This document shows positions 44,316 through 55,100 of a DNA stretch of 64,000 nucleotides, one piece after another (position 1 is the first letter of the stretch; each line of letters starts with the position of its first letter). The notes under the pieces were generated by a model. The model was not told where the DNA came from. It did no database searches and worked only from the letters and a program-made list of their open reading frames with translations. Both the position numbers and the translations under genes were made by a program. The DNA lies in contig NC_089043.1 in assembly GCF_034140825.1 (NCBI RefSeq), positions 22,902,001 through 22,966,000 on the forward strand. Direction: 5' to 3'. Source of the DNA: Oryza sativa Japonica Group (lineage: Eukaryota; Streptophyta; Magnoliopsida; Poales; Poaceae).

Positions 44316-47300
44316 ATGGCGCCCTCTCCTGTTATCCTTGTTATGGCTGCACTGTTTCTCCAAGCTGCAACAATGGCGGCAACAACCGCGCTAACCGTAT
44401 CGCTGCCGGGCTGCCCGAGCTCGTGCGGCAGCATGGTCATCCCCTACCCGTTCGGCGTCGGCGCCGGCTGCCACCTCGCCGGCTTCGCCGTCACCTGCAA
44501 CCGCTCCTACCACCCACCGAAGCTCTTCCTGCGCGACGCCGACGCCGCTGAGGTGCTCGAGATATCCCTCCTAAACTCCACGGTGATCGTCAGCAGCGCC
44601 GTCCGGTACGACGCCGCCAAAGGCGAGGGCGCGTGGGGCCGCGGCCTCGCCGGCGCGTTCCGCCTCAGGGAGCGGCGGAACCGGCTCGTCGTCGTGGGGT
44701 GCAACCTGCAGGCCGTCCTCCTGGACGGCGACGACATCGCCGCCGCGTGCACCACCATCTGCGGCGGCGCCGGCGCCACCTGGCCAGCAGCGGCCGACGG
44801 CGAGCTCGCGGATTACTCGTGCGCGGGCGTTGGCTGCTGCCAGGCTTCCATCTACCTAGGCCTCACGTCGTACGGCGTTCGGCTGTCGCCGTTCGGCACA
44901 AGCACCGGGCCGCCGCCGCCGCCGCCGACCTCCTCCGCCTCGTCGTCTAACCAATCGGATTCGGCTCTCGTGTTCGTCGCGGACAACGAGTGGTTCGGCG
45001 GGAACGCGAGTAAGCTCGGATCAGCAGCAGCGACGATGCGACCGGGCGGCGGCGGCATGCCGGTGGCGCTGGCCGTGCTCGACTGGGCGATCGGGAAGTC
45101 GGGGTGTCCGCCGCATGGGCCCGACGACACGGCCTGTAGCAGCAGCAACAGCTACTGCCGCAACTCTACCAGCACCTCGCTTGGCGGCTACTCGTGCCAG
45201 TGCGACAACGGGTACCAAGGCAATCCGTACGTTGCAAATGGATGTCAAGGTAATTTGTTACTCCCTACTTCCCTAAATGTTTGATGCCGTTGACTTTTTA
45301 AAACATGTTTAACCGTTCATCTTATTTAAAAACTTTTGTGAAATATGTAAAACTATATATATACATAAAAGTATATTTAACAATGAGTCAAATGGTAGGA
45401 AAAAATTAATAATTGCTTAATTTTTTTGAATAAGACGAACGATCAAACATATTTCAAAAAGTCAACGGCGTCAAACATTTAGGGATGGAGGGAGTATAAG
45501 GGTGTAACCATGTAAGTGGAGAAACAACTGAGGGTCTTCTGATTAGCTTCACAAGGTGGTGGGCTAGCTGTTCTGGGTTCGATGCCTCACCCTTCTATTT
45601 AGTTTGATATTAAATCATTTCCTAATATTTTAGCTTATAAGTGTGTTTAACGGATTAGTCATTTACACTTGAAGTTGCATAAGTATAGCCTCTCATCGTT
45701 TGCTTGCTAGATTATGAGCCGCGGCTAAAATTTAAAACCTAATTTTAAAGTTGATTTTAGTTTTCTTATTATAGTCAATCTTTTGCCGTTAAAATTTTAA
45801 ACCGCTATTAATAGTTTTATTTATAAATTATTTTTGTTCGTTTAGTATATTTTTCTATGGCTTACCAACCATAGTTCAAATGATTAGTGGAATTTAGAAC
45901 AGAATGGTACAAAATTTTTCTAAATTCTCCCTTTCAGATATCGACGAGTGCGCTCTGCCAGAAGAATATCCCTGCTACGGTGAATGCACAAACAAGCCAG
46001 GATCGTTTTCGTGCATGTGTCCGGGTGGGACGCACGGTGATGCTATGAACGAAGGAGGATGTGAACCAACGAGTACATAGAAATTTCTCTTCATTTCATA
46101 ACTTAAATTTATCCTTGCAATCTTCTCTGCAAATCCTTGCACAAACAGGGTTCAGAAATTTGACCGTATCTTCTGCTGGCAGCTCTCCTTGTGGCGATAG
46201 GAGGAACCATCGGCATAGGAATTCCATCCGTGTTCGTGATAGGCATGGCAATGACGAACATGATCAAGGCACGGAGGGCCAAGAAACTGAGAGCCGTATT
46301 CTTCAAGCAGAACCGGGGTTTACTGCTGCTGCAACTTGTTGATAAGGTGATTGCTGAAAGGATGGTGTTTACCTTGGAAGAGCTCGAAAAGGCAACAAAT
46401 CGATTCGACGAGATGAGAAAGCTCGGCAGCGGCGGCCATGGCACTGTCTACAAAGGCACCTTGCCAGACAGACGTGTCGTTGCCATCAAGAAATCGAATA
46501 TTACGGTTCGTAAGGAGATCGATGATTTCATAAACGAAGTTGTCATTCTTTCGCAGATCAACCATCGGAATGTTGTGCGGTTATTCGGATGTTGCCTTGA
46601 AACACAGGTTCCACTACTGGTCTACGAGTTCATATCGAACGGCACTCTTTCCGACCATCTCCATGTTGAAGGCCCTACATTGTTGTCATGGAAAAATAGA
46701 TTGAGGATTGCTCTTGAAGCTGCAAGCGCTTTAGCCTACTTACATTCATCCGCTTCAGTATCAATAATTCATAGGGATGTTAAGTCTGCTAACATATTGC
46801 TTGATGGTCGCTTAACAGCAAAAGTTTCGGACTTTGGAGCCTCTCGAGGCATTCCGGTTGATCAAGGTGGTGTGACAACAGTGATCCAAGGCACATTTGG
46901 ATATCTTGATCCTGAATACTATCAAACAAGTAGATTGACCGATAAGAGTGATGTGTACAGTTTTGGTGTCATACTCGTGGAGATGCTCACAAGGAAGAAG
47001 CCTACTGTTTTTGAATCATCAGATAATGTCAGCCTAATTGCACTTTTTAATTTGCTAATGGTACAGGACAACATCTACGAGATATTAGACCCTCAGGTAA
47101 TTTCGGAGGGCATGGAAAATGTGAAAGAAGTCGCGGCGCTAGCATCGGCATGCCTAAGATTGAAGGGGGAAGAGAGGCCAACAATGAGGCAAGTGGAGAT
47201 AAGGCTGGAAAGGCTGTTAGGCGGTGACATTTTGCAAGGGCTTTCAGCTGAGCTGCACTGTCTACCACCTCAACTGAGCAATACCGACACTACTAGCAAG

Positions 47301-47351
47301 CTATACAACATGGAGCGGGATTTTTTGCTATCGTCGAGCTTCCCACGGTGA
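44316..47351 (+). CDS. Wall-associated receptor kinase (OsWAK type)
   Basis: Three coding exons, 44316-45249, 45938-46072 and 46183-47351, give 745 residues. The order is: signal peptide (about 1-27), GUB_WAK galacturonan-binding domain with CPSSCGSMVIPYPFGVGAGC, an EGF-like domain ending exon 1 (CQCDNGYQGNPYV), a calcium-binding EGF domain in exon 2 (DIDECALPEEYPCYGEC ... GSFSCMC), a transmembrane segment (about 358-382), and a Ser/Thr kinase. The kinase motifs are intact: GSGGHGTVYKG, VAIK (Lys about 459), HRDVKSANILLD (Asp about 555), DFG (about 573) and GTFGYLDPEYY. It is an RD kinase and looks functional. WAKs sit in the plasma membrane, bind pectin and signal in expansion and defence. 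The exon 3 start was placed at 46183 (CTGGCAG^CT) because it keeps the membrane segment in frame. Confidence 0.93.
45261..45494. mobile_element. Stowaway MITE in receptor kinase intron 1
   Basis: A 234-bp element starting CTCCCTACTTCCCTAAATG, ending AGGGATGGAGGGAG and flanked by TA. It lies 11 bp inside the 5' splice site and is the same subfamily as the Hsp90 intron element. Confidence 0.9.
45495..45650 (+). mobile_element. Possible tRNA-derived SINE fragment
   Basis: A Pol III box B-like GGTTCGATGCC at 45576-45586 is preceded by GGTGGTGGGCTAGCTG and followed by an AT-rich tail. Ends and target-site duplication could not be defined, so this is a weak call. Confidence 0.35.
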
Positions 47352-47952
47352 TCTTACTACATGTGTACAAACTACATACAACTTTACCACTTAAAGTTGT
47401 TTAGCATGTGTTTGATTTGAAGATGAGGTGAGATGTGTTAGATGAATTGGGATCACCTGCAGTGGCTATAGAAAGTGATATCCGAAACCTTCCTGAATCA
47501 ACTCAAAAAAAAAAAAAAAAGAAATCTTCCTGAATACTGTTCACAAAAGACAGTACCAAGGTTTCTCCTGTAGGCTGTAGCTAGAACTGTAGCAGATAAT
47601 GTTTAAAACTACACTGTAGCGTCGGTTTCAGTCGTTATTGTCTTGATCCAAGGATGGAAAAGAGTTTCTACTGGCAAAGTTGCAGTCTCTGTTATGACTG
47701 CATTGGATCTTTATCCTGATCCCAATTATTCATTTGACATGAGTCATGACCTCGTGATGTAATACAACCCTACAACTACAAGCAGCTCTGTAGCATCAAT
47801 GTTGCTGCCTCTGCCGCTGCCGCTTCCACAACTCCCATGGCTTTCTTTGTTGATCTTGCCTCTAGCAGTACTGAAGTACAAATACTGCGTAATTTCAGGT
47901 TGATACAGAAGATGTTCAGTTTTGCTATTTCCAGCGACTTGTTCCAAGTCCA

Positions 47953-48228
47953 TGTCACATCGGATATTTGGACACTAATTTGGAGTATTAAACATACACT
48001 AATTACAAAACCCATTTCATAAGCTTGGACTAATTCGCGAGACGAATCTTTTGAGTCTAATTACGTCATGATTTTGACAATGTGATGCTACAGTAAACTT
48101 TTGATAATTATGGATTAATTAGGCTTAAAAAAATCATCTCGCGGATTAGCTCTTATTTATGAAATTAGTTTTTTTATTAGTCTATGTTTAATACTCTAAA
48201 TTAGCGTCCAAACATCCGATGTGACATT
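47953..48228. mobile_element. MITE with TGTCACATCGGATATTTGG ends
   Basis: The left end (CACATCGGATATTTGGACAC, then TAATTTGGAGTATTAAAC) is mirrored almost fully on the right (GTTTAATACTCTAAATTAG ... CATCCGATGTGACA). Internal CGCGAGACGAATCTTTTGAG is typical of a very abundant rice MITE. Superfamily not assigned. Confidence 0.88.
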
Positions 48229-48486
48229 TGGTCGAGTAGATGCCTGTGAAAAGTACAAGTAAAGATCAATAATAGTATAATACCATTTGGGCTAAATCAT
48301 AATTTCGATCTGATTCGTAATATGAACTAGATAAATACTCTGTCACGTTGTTGCGGGAAATTAAGTTGCACAATATGTACAAATAAGATGAAATATGAAT
48401 ATTAAAAATAAAACAAAATGGTACTTATGAATTTTGAGGCCTAAAAATAATTGAGATTACTTGGTGTTATGAGAGAAGAAAGAAGA

Positions 48487-48818
48487 GACACTGGTCGTGA
48501 CACTATCGTGAAGTCGTGACACTGGTGACTTGGATAATTTGGAAGGAACAGAACAACCGAATCTTCAATCAACAACAAAGGTCTTGGACCGAAGTGGCGA
48601 AAGCAATGGCAGAGGAGGCCATGCTTTGGAAGTCGGCTAATCACGGGATCCCCGCTGTTTGGCCTTTACGAGGTCGTGGTAGCCAAATTTAGCGCGAGAT
48701 ATTCCTATAGTTTTTCATAGTATCCTGTATTGGTCCCCTGCTTGTTTTCCTTTTATCATTGTAAATAACTTTTATTTCTCTTAATGAAAAAAATGCGCTC
48801 CTTGCGTATTCCCGAAAA
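48487..48818 (+). mobile_element. 5'-truncated LINE, 3' end only, with 16-bp target-site duplication
   Basis: A reading frame from about 48517 to 48690 encodes the extreme C-terminus of a plant L1-type reverse transcriptase (TWIIWKEQNNRIFNQ ... WTEVAKAM), followed by a stop and a 3' tail ending CCCGAAAA. Perfect 16-bp direct repeats GAGAGAAGAAAGAAGA flank it at 48471-48486 and 48819-48834. Confidence 0.85.
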
Positions 48819-49216
48819 GAGAGAAGAAAGAAGACAATTTGAACCATAGATCTATCATCCAATGGCTAAAAATAATTGGAGTGACGTGACTTAATGATAG
48901 AAGAGAGAAATAACATTAATTACACTTAGTGGGGATGAACTATATAAGCATATAGGATTCCACATAAAACAATGGTTTTTATTGATTAACTATGCAGGAT
49001 ATTCTAGTAACTGGTAAATCGCCAGAATAGCAGTATGCATGCGTATGAGTGACGCTTTCACGTTTCAACTTTCAAGCATTTCACTACCCCACAATTTAAA
49101 AGGCATGCATCTAACAATAATACACCAAGATGAGTAAACACCAATGATGTTGGGACAGTGAAGAAACCTATACCTTTTGACCTTTCACTCTTAGTTTGTA
49201 CTAAGAGTTTGTACTA

Positions 49217-49431
49217 AGGCTTATTCACTTTGCTATCATTTTTAACTTTACCAAGTTTTAGCATTGCTAAATTTAGATAAGGTTATCAAAATTTTGGCAA
49301 GGTTGCCAAATTTTGGCAAAATTTCATATGTACTTACTAAAATTTGACAACAACTAAATGTAGCCACTTTTTGGGTAATTTTGCAAAAAACAAAAGGTAA
49401 GGTTGAAAATGGTAGCAAAATGAACAAGCCC
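49217..49431. mobile_element. MITE, family X
   Basis: Ends GGCTTATTCACTTTGCTA and TAGCAAAATGAACAAGCC. The interior has TTTTGGCAAGGTTGCCAAA repeats. Fourth member of the family in the window. Confidence 0.75.
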
Positions 49432-50030
49432 TACAATTAAGTGGATGCGCGCAACAAACAATATAAGGATTTAGTATGAGTGTTAAACATATAATTTTAC
49501 AGAGAACATGCAAACGTTGAAAATTATACTTATGAACAAACAACTCATTTGTGAGAAAAAAGTCAGCACACAAAACTACATTCAATAAGCGAGAAAAACA
49601 TTAAGTTCATGAACATGTATGAACCATCATAGCAACGATCTGGCCTATCATGAACGCCTGGTAACCCAGCTGCTTTCTTAACAAAATGTGACTGGGTTTA
49701 AATCTACCTAATAAAAAAACACTTATGTGTTTACATATAACTAAGACAAAGTGATTTCTGTTAGAATATGATAGCCATTTTCATTTAGTGCATATCTTTG
49801 ATCTATTTAAATATTTTTTTCTTTAAACATTATATATTAATCTAGGGCTCTTATAATGAATATAGCAAGATATGATTTCTTTTAGTATTCTTTTTATGAA
49901 CAATAAATAAATTGCCCACACATCTGCATAGGCTTCCTCTGTAGTTGCTAAAAAAACCTCCAAAGTGTTTGGGCCACGTCTTTTCCCCCTAAAACGTACC
50001 CCTTCTAGCCTTCCGTCTCATAAAAAACTC

Positions 50031-50082
50031 AATCCTAACTACGAACCTTGACACGCATTTATTCAGATTCGTAGTTAGGATT
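50031..50082. repeat. Perfect 15-bp inverted repeat
   Basis: AATCCTAACTACGAA (50031-50045) and TTCGTAGTTAGGATT (50068-50082) are separated by 22 bp. No gene context. Possibly a remnant of a small MITE. Confidence 0.8.
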
Positions 50083-51253
50083 TATTTTTTAGACAAAGTT
50101 GTATATGCTAATGTCATAACTAAAAATTATTTTTCAAGTTAATTTTGATGTTGTTATCTTACTTTTTTTTCTAACGTTGGTGTTAAAGTCATTAAGAATA
50201 CATTGGTAAAAGTTTTAATCATAAATTATTTTTTATCGTTAAAATGTTGTTTGGCGTATCATTTGCAATTGGCCAACCAATGACAACCTTTATCTTTCAA
50301 AACTTTTAATTTTGTTTCCGTCGGATTTATCTTCCAAAACAAAAAGGAAAAAAACAAATCAGTTTTTATCTTCCAAAACTTTCAATTTTATGACCGGCGA
50401 CATTCGTTCCAGGAGAAAACAAAAGGGAATCAAACCCTCGACCAGCAAGTTGCAAAGTTCCATCTCTAGCCATCTGGAAATATGGTTGGTTTTAATTAGT
50501 TATATGCGAGTTACGTATAAGTTACATTATAAATAGTTAAAAAATATAATTACATCTCATTTACACTATAGTTATATTTGAAAGTTTTTTTTACCCCAAA
50601 ATTATCAAATGTTTATATAGCTATTTGCCAAAGTGGTTAATCTCTATATATCACGTTTAGAGTTATATTACCATGTTTTGCCACTTTCATCGTATTGCCA
50701 ACATAGACCGAGGATGGAAAACATTCTCTTTGTCCCGTCTTCTCCATCATCTTCTTTTCAATCTCTCCTAATGCACAACTGATAGTCTAGGAGAGCAACG
50801 GAGAACCAGTTGCCTCCTCTCCTCTAGCTCCTCCATCTCTTCTCTCTCATGCGTGCGCATTGCTATTGTCGTCGTCTCAATCTTTATCTTGAGCCTCTTG
50901 GCGTCCTCACAAGGTGGCTATTTGAGCAGTGTAGGGGAGTTATTGGGGTAGGGCGTGGTCACAGTCGTAAGCGAAGAGAGGAGATGAGGCGGCCGCTCGA
51001 GCTCGGTGCCGCCGCGTGCACAACTCCTTTCCCGTCGGTCGTCGGCCCCCAACCACTGACCGCTGCCCTTCTCCTCGGCGTGTGGCCGCCCTGGAAAGAT
51101 GGGGAAGAGCGGGGAAACCAATAAGACAGGTCCTTGACATGTGGGGGTGACATGTCACACGCTGACTCAGCCTCGCCATGTTAGTCGAAATTTTTAAGTT
51201 CTATACAAACTTATAACTTATGCTATACTAAGTCGGATATGTAAATTATTTTT

Positions 51254-51596
51254 AGAGTAAATCTCATAAAACTACAATTACTTTAGCCAAATTATCAGAA
51301 AACTACAAATTTAACATGATGTATCACAAAACTACATATTTAACCCTAAATTTATCACATAACTACATATTTAAGTTGGAATATTGCAAAACTACAAATT
51401 TAGTAACAAACTTATCACAAAACTACATGTTTAATGTCAATTTGATCGCAAAACTTGAATATTTATAACCCAAACGTAACATTGGTGCTAAGGATTTAAA
51501 CCGAAAATCTATAGTTTTGTGATAATTTTATTATTAAATCTGTAGTTTTAAGGTAATTTGACCAAAGTATCTATAATTTTCTAAAATTTACTCTTA
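51254..51596. mobile_element. MITE with internal about 30-bp ACTACAxATTTAA repeats
   Basis: The ends AGAGTAAATCTCATAAAACT and its partner AAAATTTACTCT are inverted. The interior holds five to six degenerate copies of ATCACAAAACTACATATTTAA at about 30-bp spacing. Confidence 0.75.
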
Positions 51597-51693
51597 TTTT
51601 CGTTATAAAAAAATCTAGTTTGTGGAGCCACCAAATAAGCTCTGAAACACAGCTAGACCCGTTAGACACTTCAACGATCAAACAATAGGGAAG

Positions 51694-51752
51694 TCTCCAT
51701 TTGTGAAATCTGTGGTTGCCGACAAAAGAAATATGTGGCGTGGCTTCACTTC
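51694..51752 (+). repeat. Duplicated fragment of the receptor kinase 5' flank
   Basis: TCTCCATTTGTGAAATCTGT through GTGGCGTGGCTTCACT matches 44147-44216 (upstream of the receptor kinase TATA box) at roughly 85% by eye, including GGTTGCCGAxCAAAAGAAA. No kinase sequence follows it. Confidence 0.75.
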
Positions 51753-52159
51753 TCAAGTTTTAGATGGCGGGGCAGGAGCACTTAGGCCGTCGGTTGGGGA
51801 AGAGAGGTAGAGGGGAAGGAGGTTGGTCGGGGTGGGGGGAGGGGGGGCTCACCTGCATCGTTGACCCCTTCCTGCCAGCCGACGAGGCTGGGTACTGGCG
51901 GAGTGTGGGGCGGGACGGCGAAGGCATCGCACGCGCACGAGCTCGCGAGAGGTGGCGGCGGTGCTGGAATGATGAGGGGGGAAGGGGGTTAGGGATAGAA
52001 ATATTACACACGAAATCAGAAATCTTAAAATGGTCCAACGGTCTAGAATTTGTATGATTTGTGAGATGTTTTTCTGTCATATGTCATCTAGACAGTCCCA
52101 TATTTCATTAGAAATACACAAGTGCTCTCTCTTGCACACTGATGTGTGTGATCTCACTC

Positions 52160-55100
52160 TCAGATGGTGACAACGAATGGGCTACGAACTGTATGCTTTC
52201 CATCCGACCACGTTATTGACCCAAACAGGTCCCCTTTGGCCGCCGCCGCGGCGTTCTTGCCGGAGAAGGACACCTGGAAACCCAGCTTCTTCACGCTCTT
52301 AGTGAACTCCAGCTTGCCGGGCACCACCTTCACGTCCAGGCCGGCCGGCGCCGCGACGGCGACGGTGTAGGTCGCCTCCTGCTGCGCGCCGACGTTGGTG
52401 ACGACGCGGCTCACCGTCCTGGTGCCGCCGGCCTTGCCGAGCCCCGTGACGGCGATCGACGGGTAGTTGAGGCCGGAGATGAGGTCCTTGCTGTCGCTGG
52501 CGTTGCCGCCGGCGCCGCAGCTGAAGCCGCCGGGGAGGGAGGCGGCGACCAGCTTGATCTGGGACGCGTCGTAGCCGTAGTCGCAGAGGAACTGGAGGTA
52601 GTCCTCCTCGCCGAGCTCGTACACCAGCCCGGCGTCCAGCGCGGCGGCCGGGTTCACCTGGCCCGCGCCGTGGTCGTACGGCGTCGCCGGCGACCCCGAG
52701 TCGGTCGTCACGGCCGCCCCGTCGTTGTTCAGCTGGGCCGCCGTCGTCATGATCGCCGACCGGATCGCCGCAGGGCTCCACGCCGGGTTCCACGCCCTGA
52801 CGGCGGCCGCCGCCCCGGCCACGTGCGGGCAGGCCATGGACGTCCCCGACACGAGGTTGAACTGCGACGGCTTCTCCTCGCCGGCCGGGAGCGTCGACGT
52901 CGGGATCCATGACGCCAGGATGTTCACCCCCGGCGCCGCCACGTCCGGCTTGAGGATGTTGGGCGTCTGCGGCGACGGGCCTCTCGAGGAGAAGTAGGCG
53001 ACCACCGGCGCCGGCTTGTACTCCGTCACGGTGATCGTCGGCGTGATGGTCACGACAGGCTCACTTTGCAGTTTAATTGATCACCATGCACGGAAGAGAG
53101 AGTGATGTGATGAGATCGATCGAGCTTAATTAATTCTGCCACTAATTAGGGTATACTTCATCCATTTTTTTAATATATAACACCATTGATATTTTAAGAT
53201 ATATTTAACCATTCATTTTATTAAAAAATAATGTAATTATCATTTACTCCCTCTGTCCTAAAAATATAACAACTTTTAACATTTAGAATTTGTCTCAAAA
53301 TATAATAACTTATATACCAGCATTTTCTTCTCAACCAATTACAATCCTCTACCATTTAATTTTCTCACATACCTTCACTTCTCATCTAATCGTAGCCTAA
53401 TCCTATTTAGTTATATCTATTTTCTTAATAGTTGTGTTCAACTCTAAGAATATATGCTTATATTATAGGAGAGAGAGAATATTGTAATGTAACTTGATTT
53501 ATTACCAAATGTTTTATAAATATAACTTAAATATTTTTCTATTTGAAAAAAAAATAAAGGTGAATGATTAAATGATTGTTAAAAAGTTAACGATGCCATA
53601 TATTAAAAAACGGAGGTAGTATATAATCGCTATAGTGTGAAGGACTACGTATAGTACCTGGTGGAGGAGATATACTTGTGAATGTCGGCGGCGGCGTTGG
53701 AGGTGATCTCCGTGACAGGGAAGTCGATGTAGGCGGTGGCGACGGCCTTCTCAAGGTCGTCGACGAGGACGGCGCCAACCGCGCCGGCGCTCTTGAGCTC
53801 CCCGACCTTCTCCGTCTTGGGCGTGTCGCTGTTCCGCGAGTGGTGACACAGCACGATCTTCCCTTTTATCTTGCTCGCATCCAGCGTCCCCGGCTCACAG
53901 TGACTACAAATTATTTTGTGGTTATGATTTGATTTTTGGGCATGAAACTACTTACTCAGATTCTGCTGAAACTTTCTGTTAATTTAATTTTGTTTCGTTA
54001 CTAAGCTTGCCTTGTAGTACGTACCTTGCTGACTCGGTATCAGAAACTGAGCTGGACTTGGCTGATTCACCGGTGATCAATGGATATTTTGGTGATTTGT
54101 TCAAGTTGGAGAAGTTTATAGCTCCACCCTACAGATTCCATAAAAATGGGGTAGTTAAGATCACAAGAGAGTGCTCCCACAAGGATTTTAGACGGATGAG
54201 ATATTAGAAATAGATGAGATTTTTTCTAATACAACGAATCTGGGAAAAAGAACATGTCCAGATATATTTAATTTTGTGATATATACCTTGACAGCGGTGT
54301 TGTTGCCGCCGAGCACGACGTCCGATTGGAAGTAGCGGTCGATCGTGCTCGCCGCGACGGTAAGGATCCACGGCGCCGCGTTCACGACGGTGGCGGCGTC
54401 CGGCCCTGCGTTGCCGGCGGAGCAGACGACCATGATGCCCTTGGCCACGGCGTGGAACGAGCCGATGGCGATGGGGTCGTCGGAGAAGTCCGGGCGGAAG
54501 TAGGGCGACGCGCCGAGGGAGACGGAGATGACGTCGACGCCGTCGGCGACGGCGTCGTCGAACCCGGCGAGGATGGCCGACCCGGCGCACCCCTCCCCGG
54601 AGCAGACGCGGTACATGGCCACCCTCGACGACGCCGACCCGCCCTTGGCCGTCCCCGCCGCGAGGCCGTAGTACGACGCACCGGTGACCGCGTTCCCGGC
54701 CGCCGTCGACGAGGTGTGCGTCCCGTGCCCGGCCTCGTCCCGCGGCGAGCTCCCGCTGCTCCGTGCTGACTGCCGCTTCGCCTCGCCGCCGACATCGTAG
54801 TACCTTGCTCCTATCAGCTTCCTGCATGCGCCGCCCGGGAAACATCAGGATATATACTCTCCGTTTCATATTACAAGTCATTTGTAATGACTTTTTTCTT
54901 AGTTAATTTTTTTAAGTGACCAAATTATACTACTTCCGTTTCAGATTAGAAAATGTTTTGACTTTGGTCAAAATCAAACTACTCTAAATTTGACTATCTT
55001 TATAGAAAAAAGTATAATATTTACAATACCAGTATAATTTCGTTAAATCTATAATTGAATAAATTTACATAATATATCTGTCTTGAGTTAAAAATATTAC

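Larger units (their letters stand above)
47352..52159. other. 4.8-kb TE-rich spacer
   Basis: No supportable host gene. It contains a poly-A run (47503-47520), a MITE (47953-48228), a 5'-truncated LINE (48487-48818), a family X MITE (49217-49431), a hairpin (50031-50082), a repeat-bearing MITE (51254-51596) and a duplicated fragment of the receptor kinase 5' flank (51694-51752). The GC-richer stretches at 50850-51180 and 51760-51990 have open frames in several phases but no recognised domain. Confidence 0.6.

Noticed and set aside
50849-51124. Possible small gene (91 aa) in the TE-rich spacer
   Set aside because: There are open frames on both strands in a locally GC-rich patch, with no domain, TATA box or splice context. 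It is more likely old transposon or captured sequence.
54204-54881. 225-aa Arg-rich frame overlapping subtilase exon 3
   Set aside because: It is a GC-bias shadow; the overlapping subtilase frame contains the catalytic His and the oxyanion Asn motifs.
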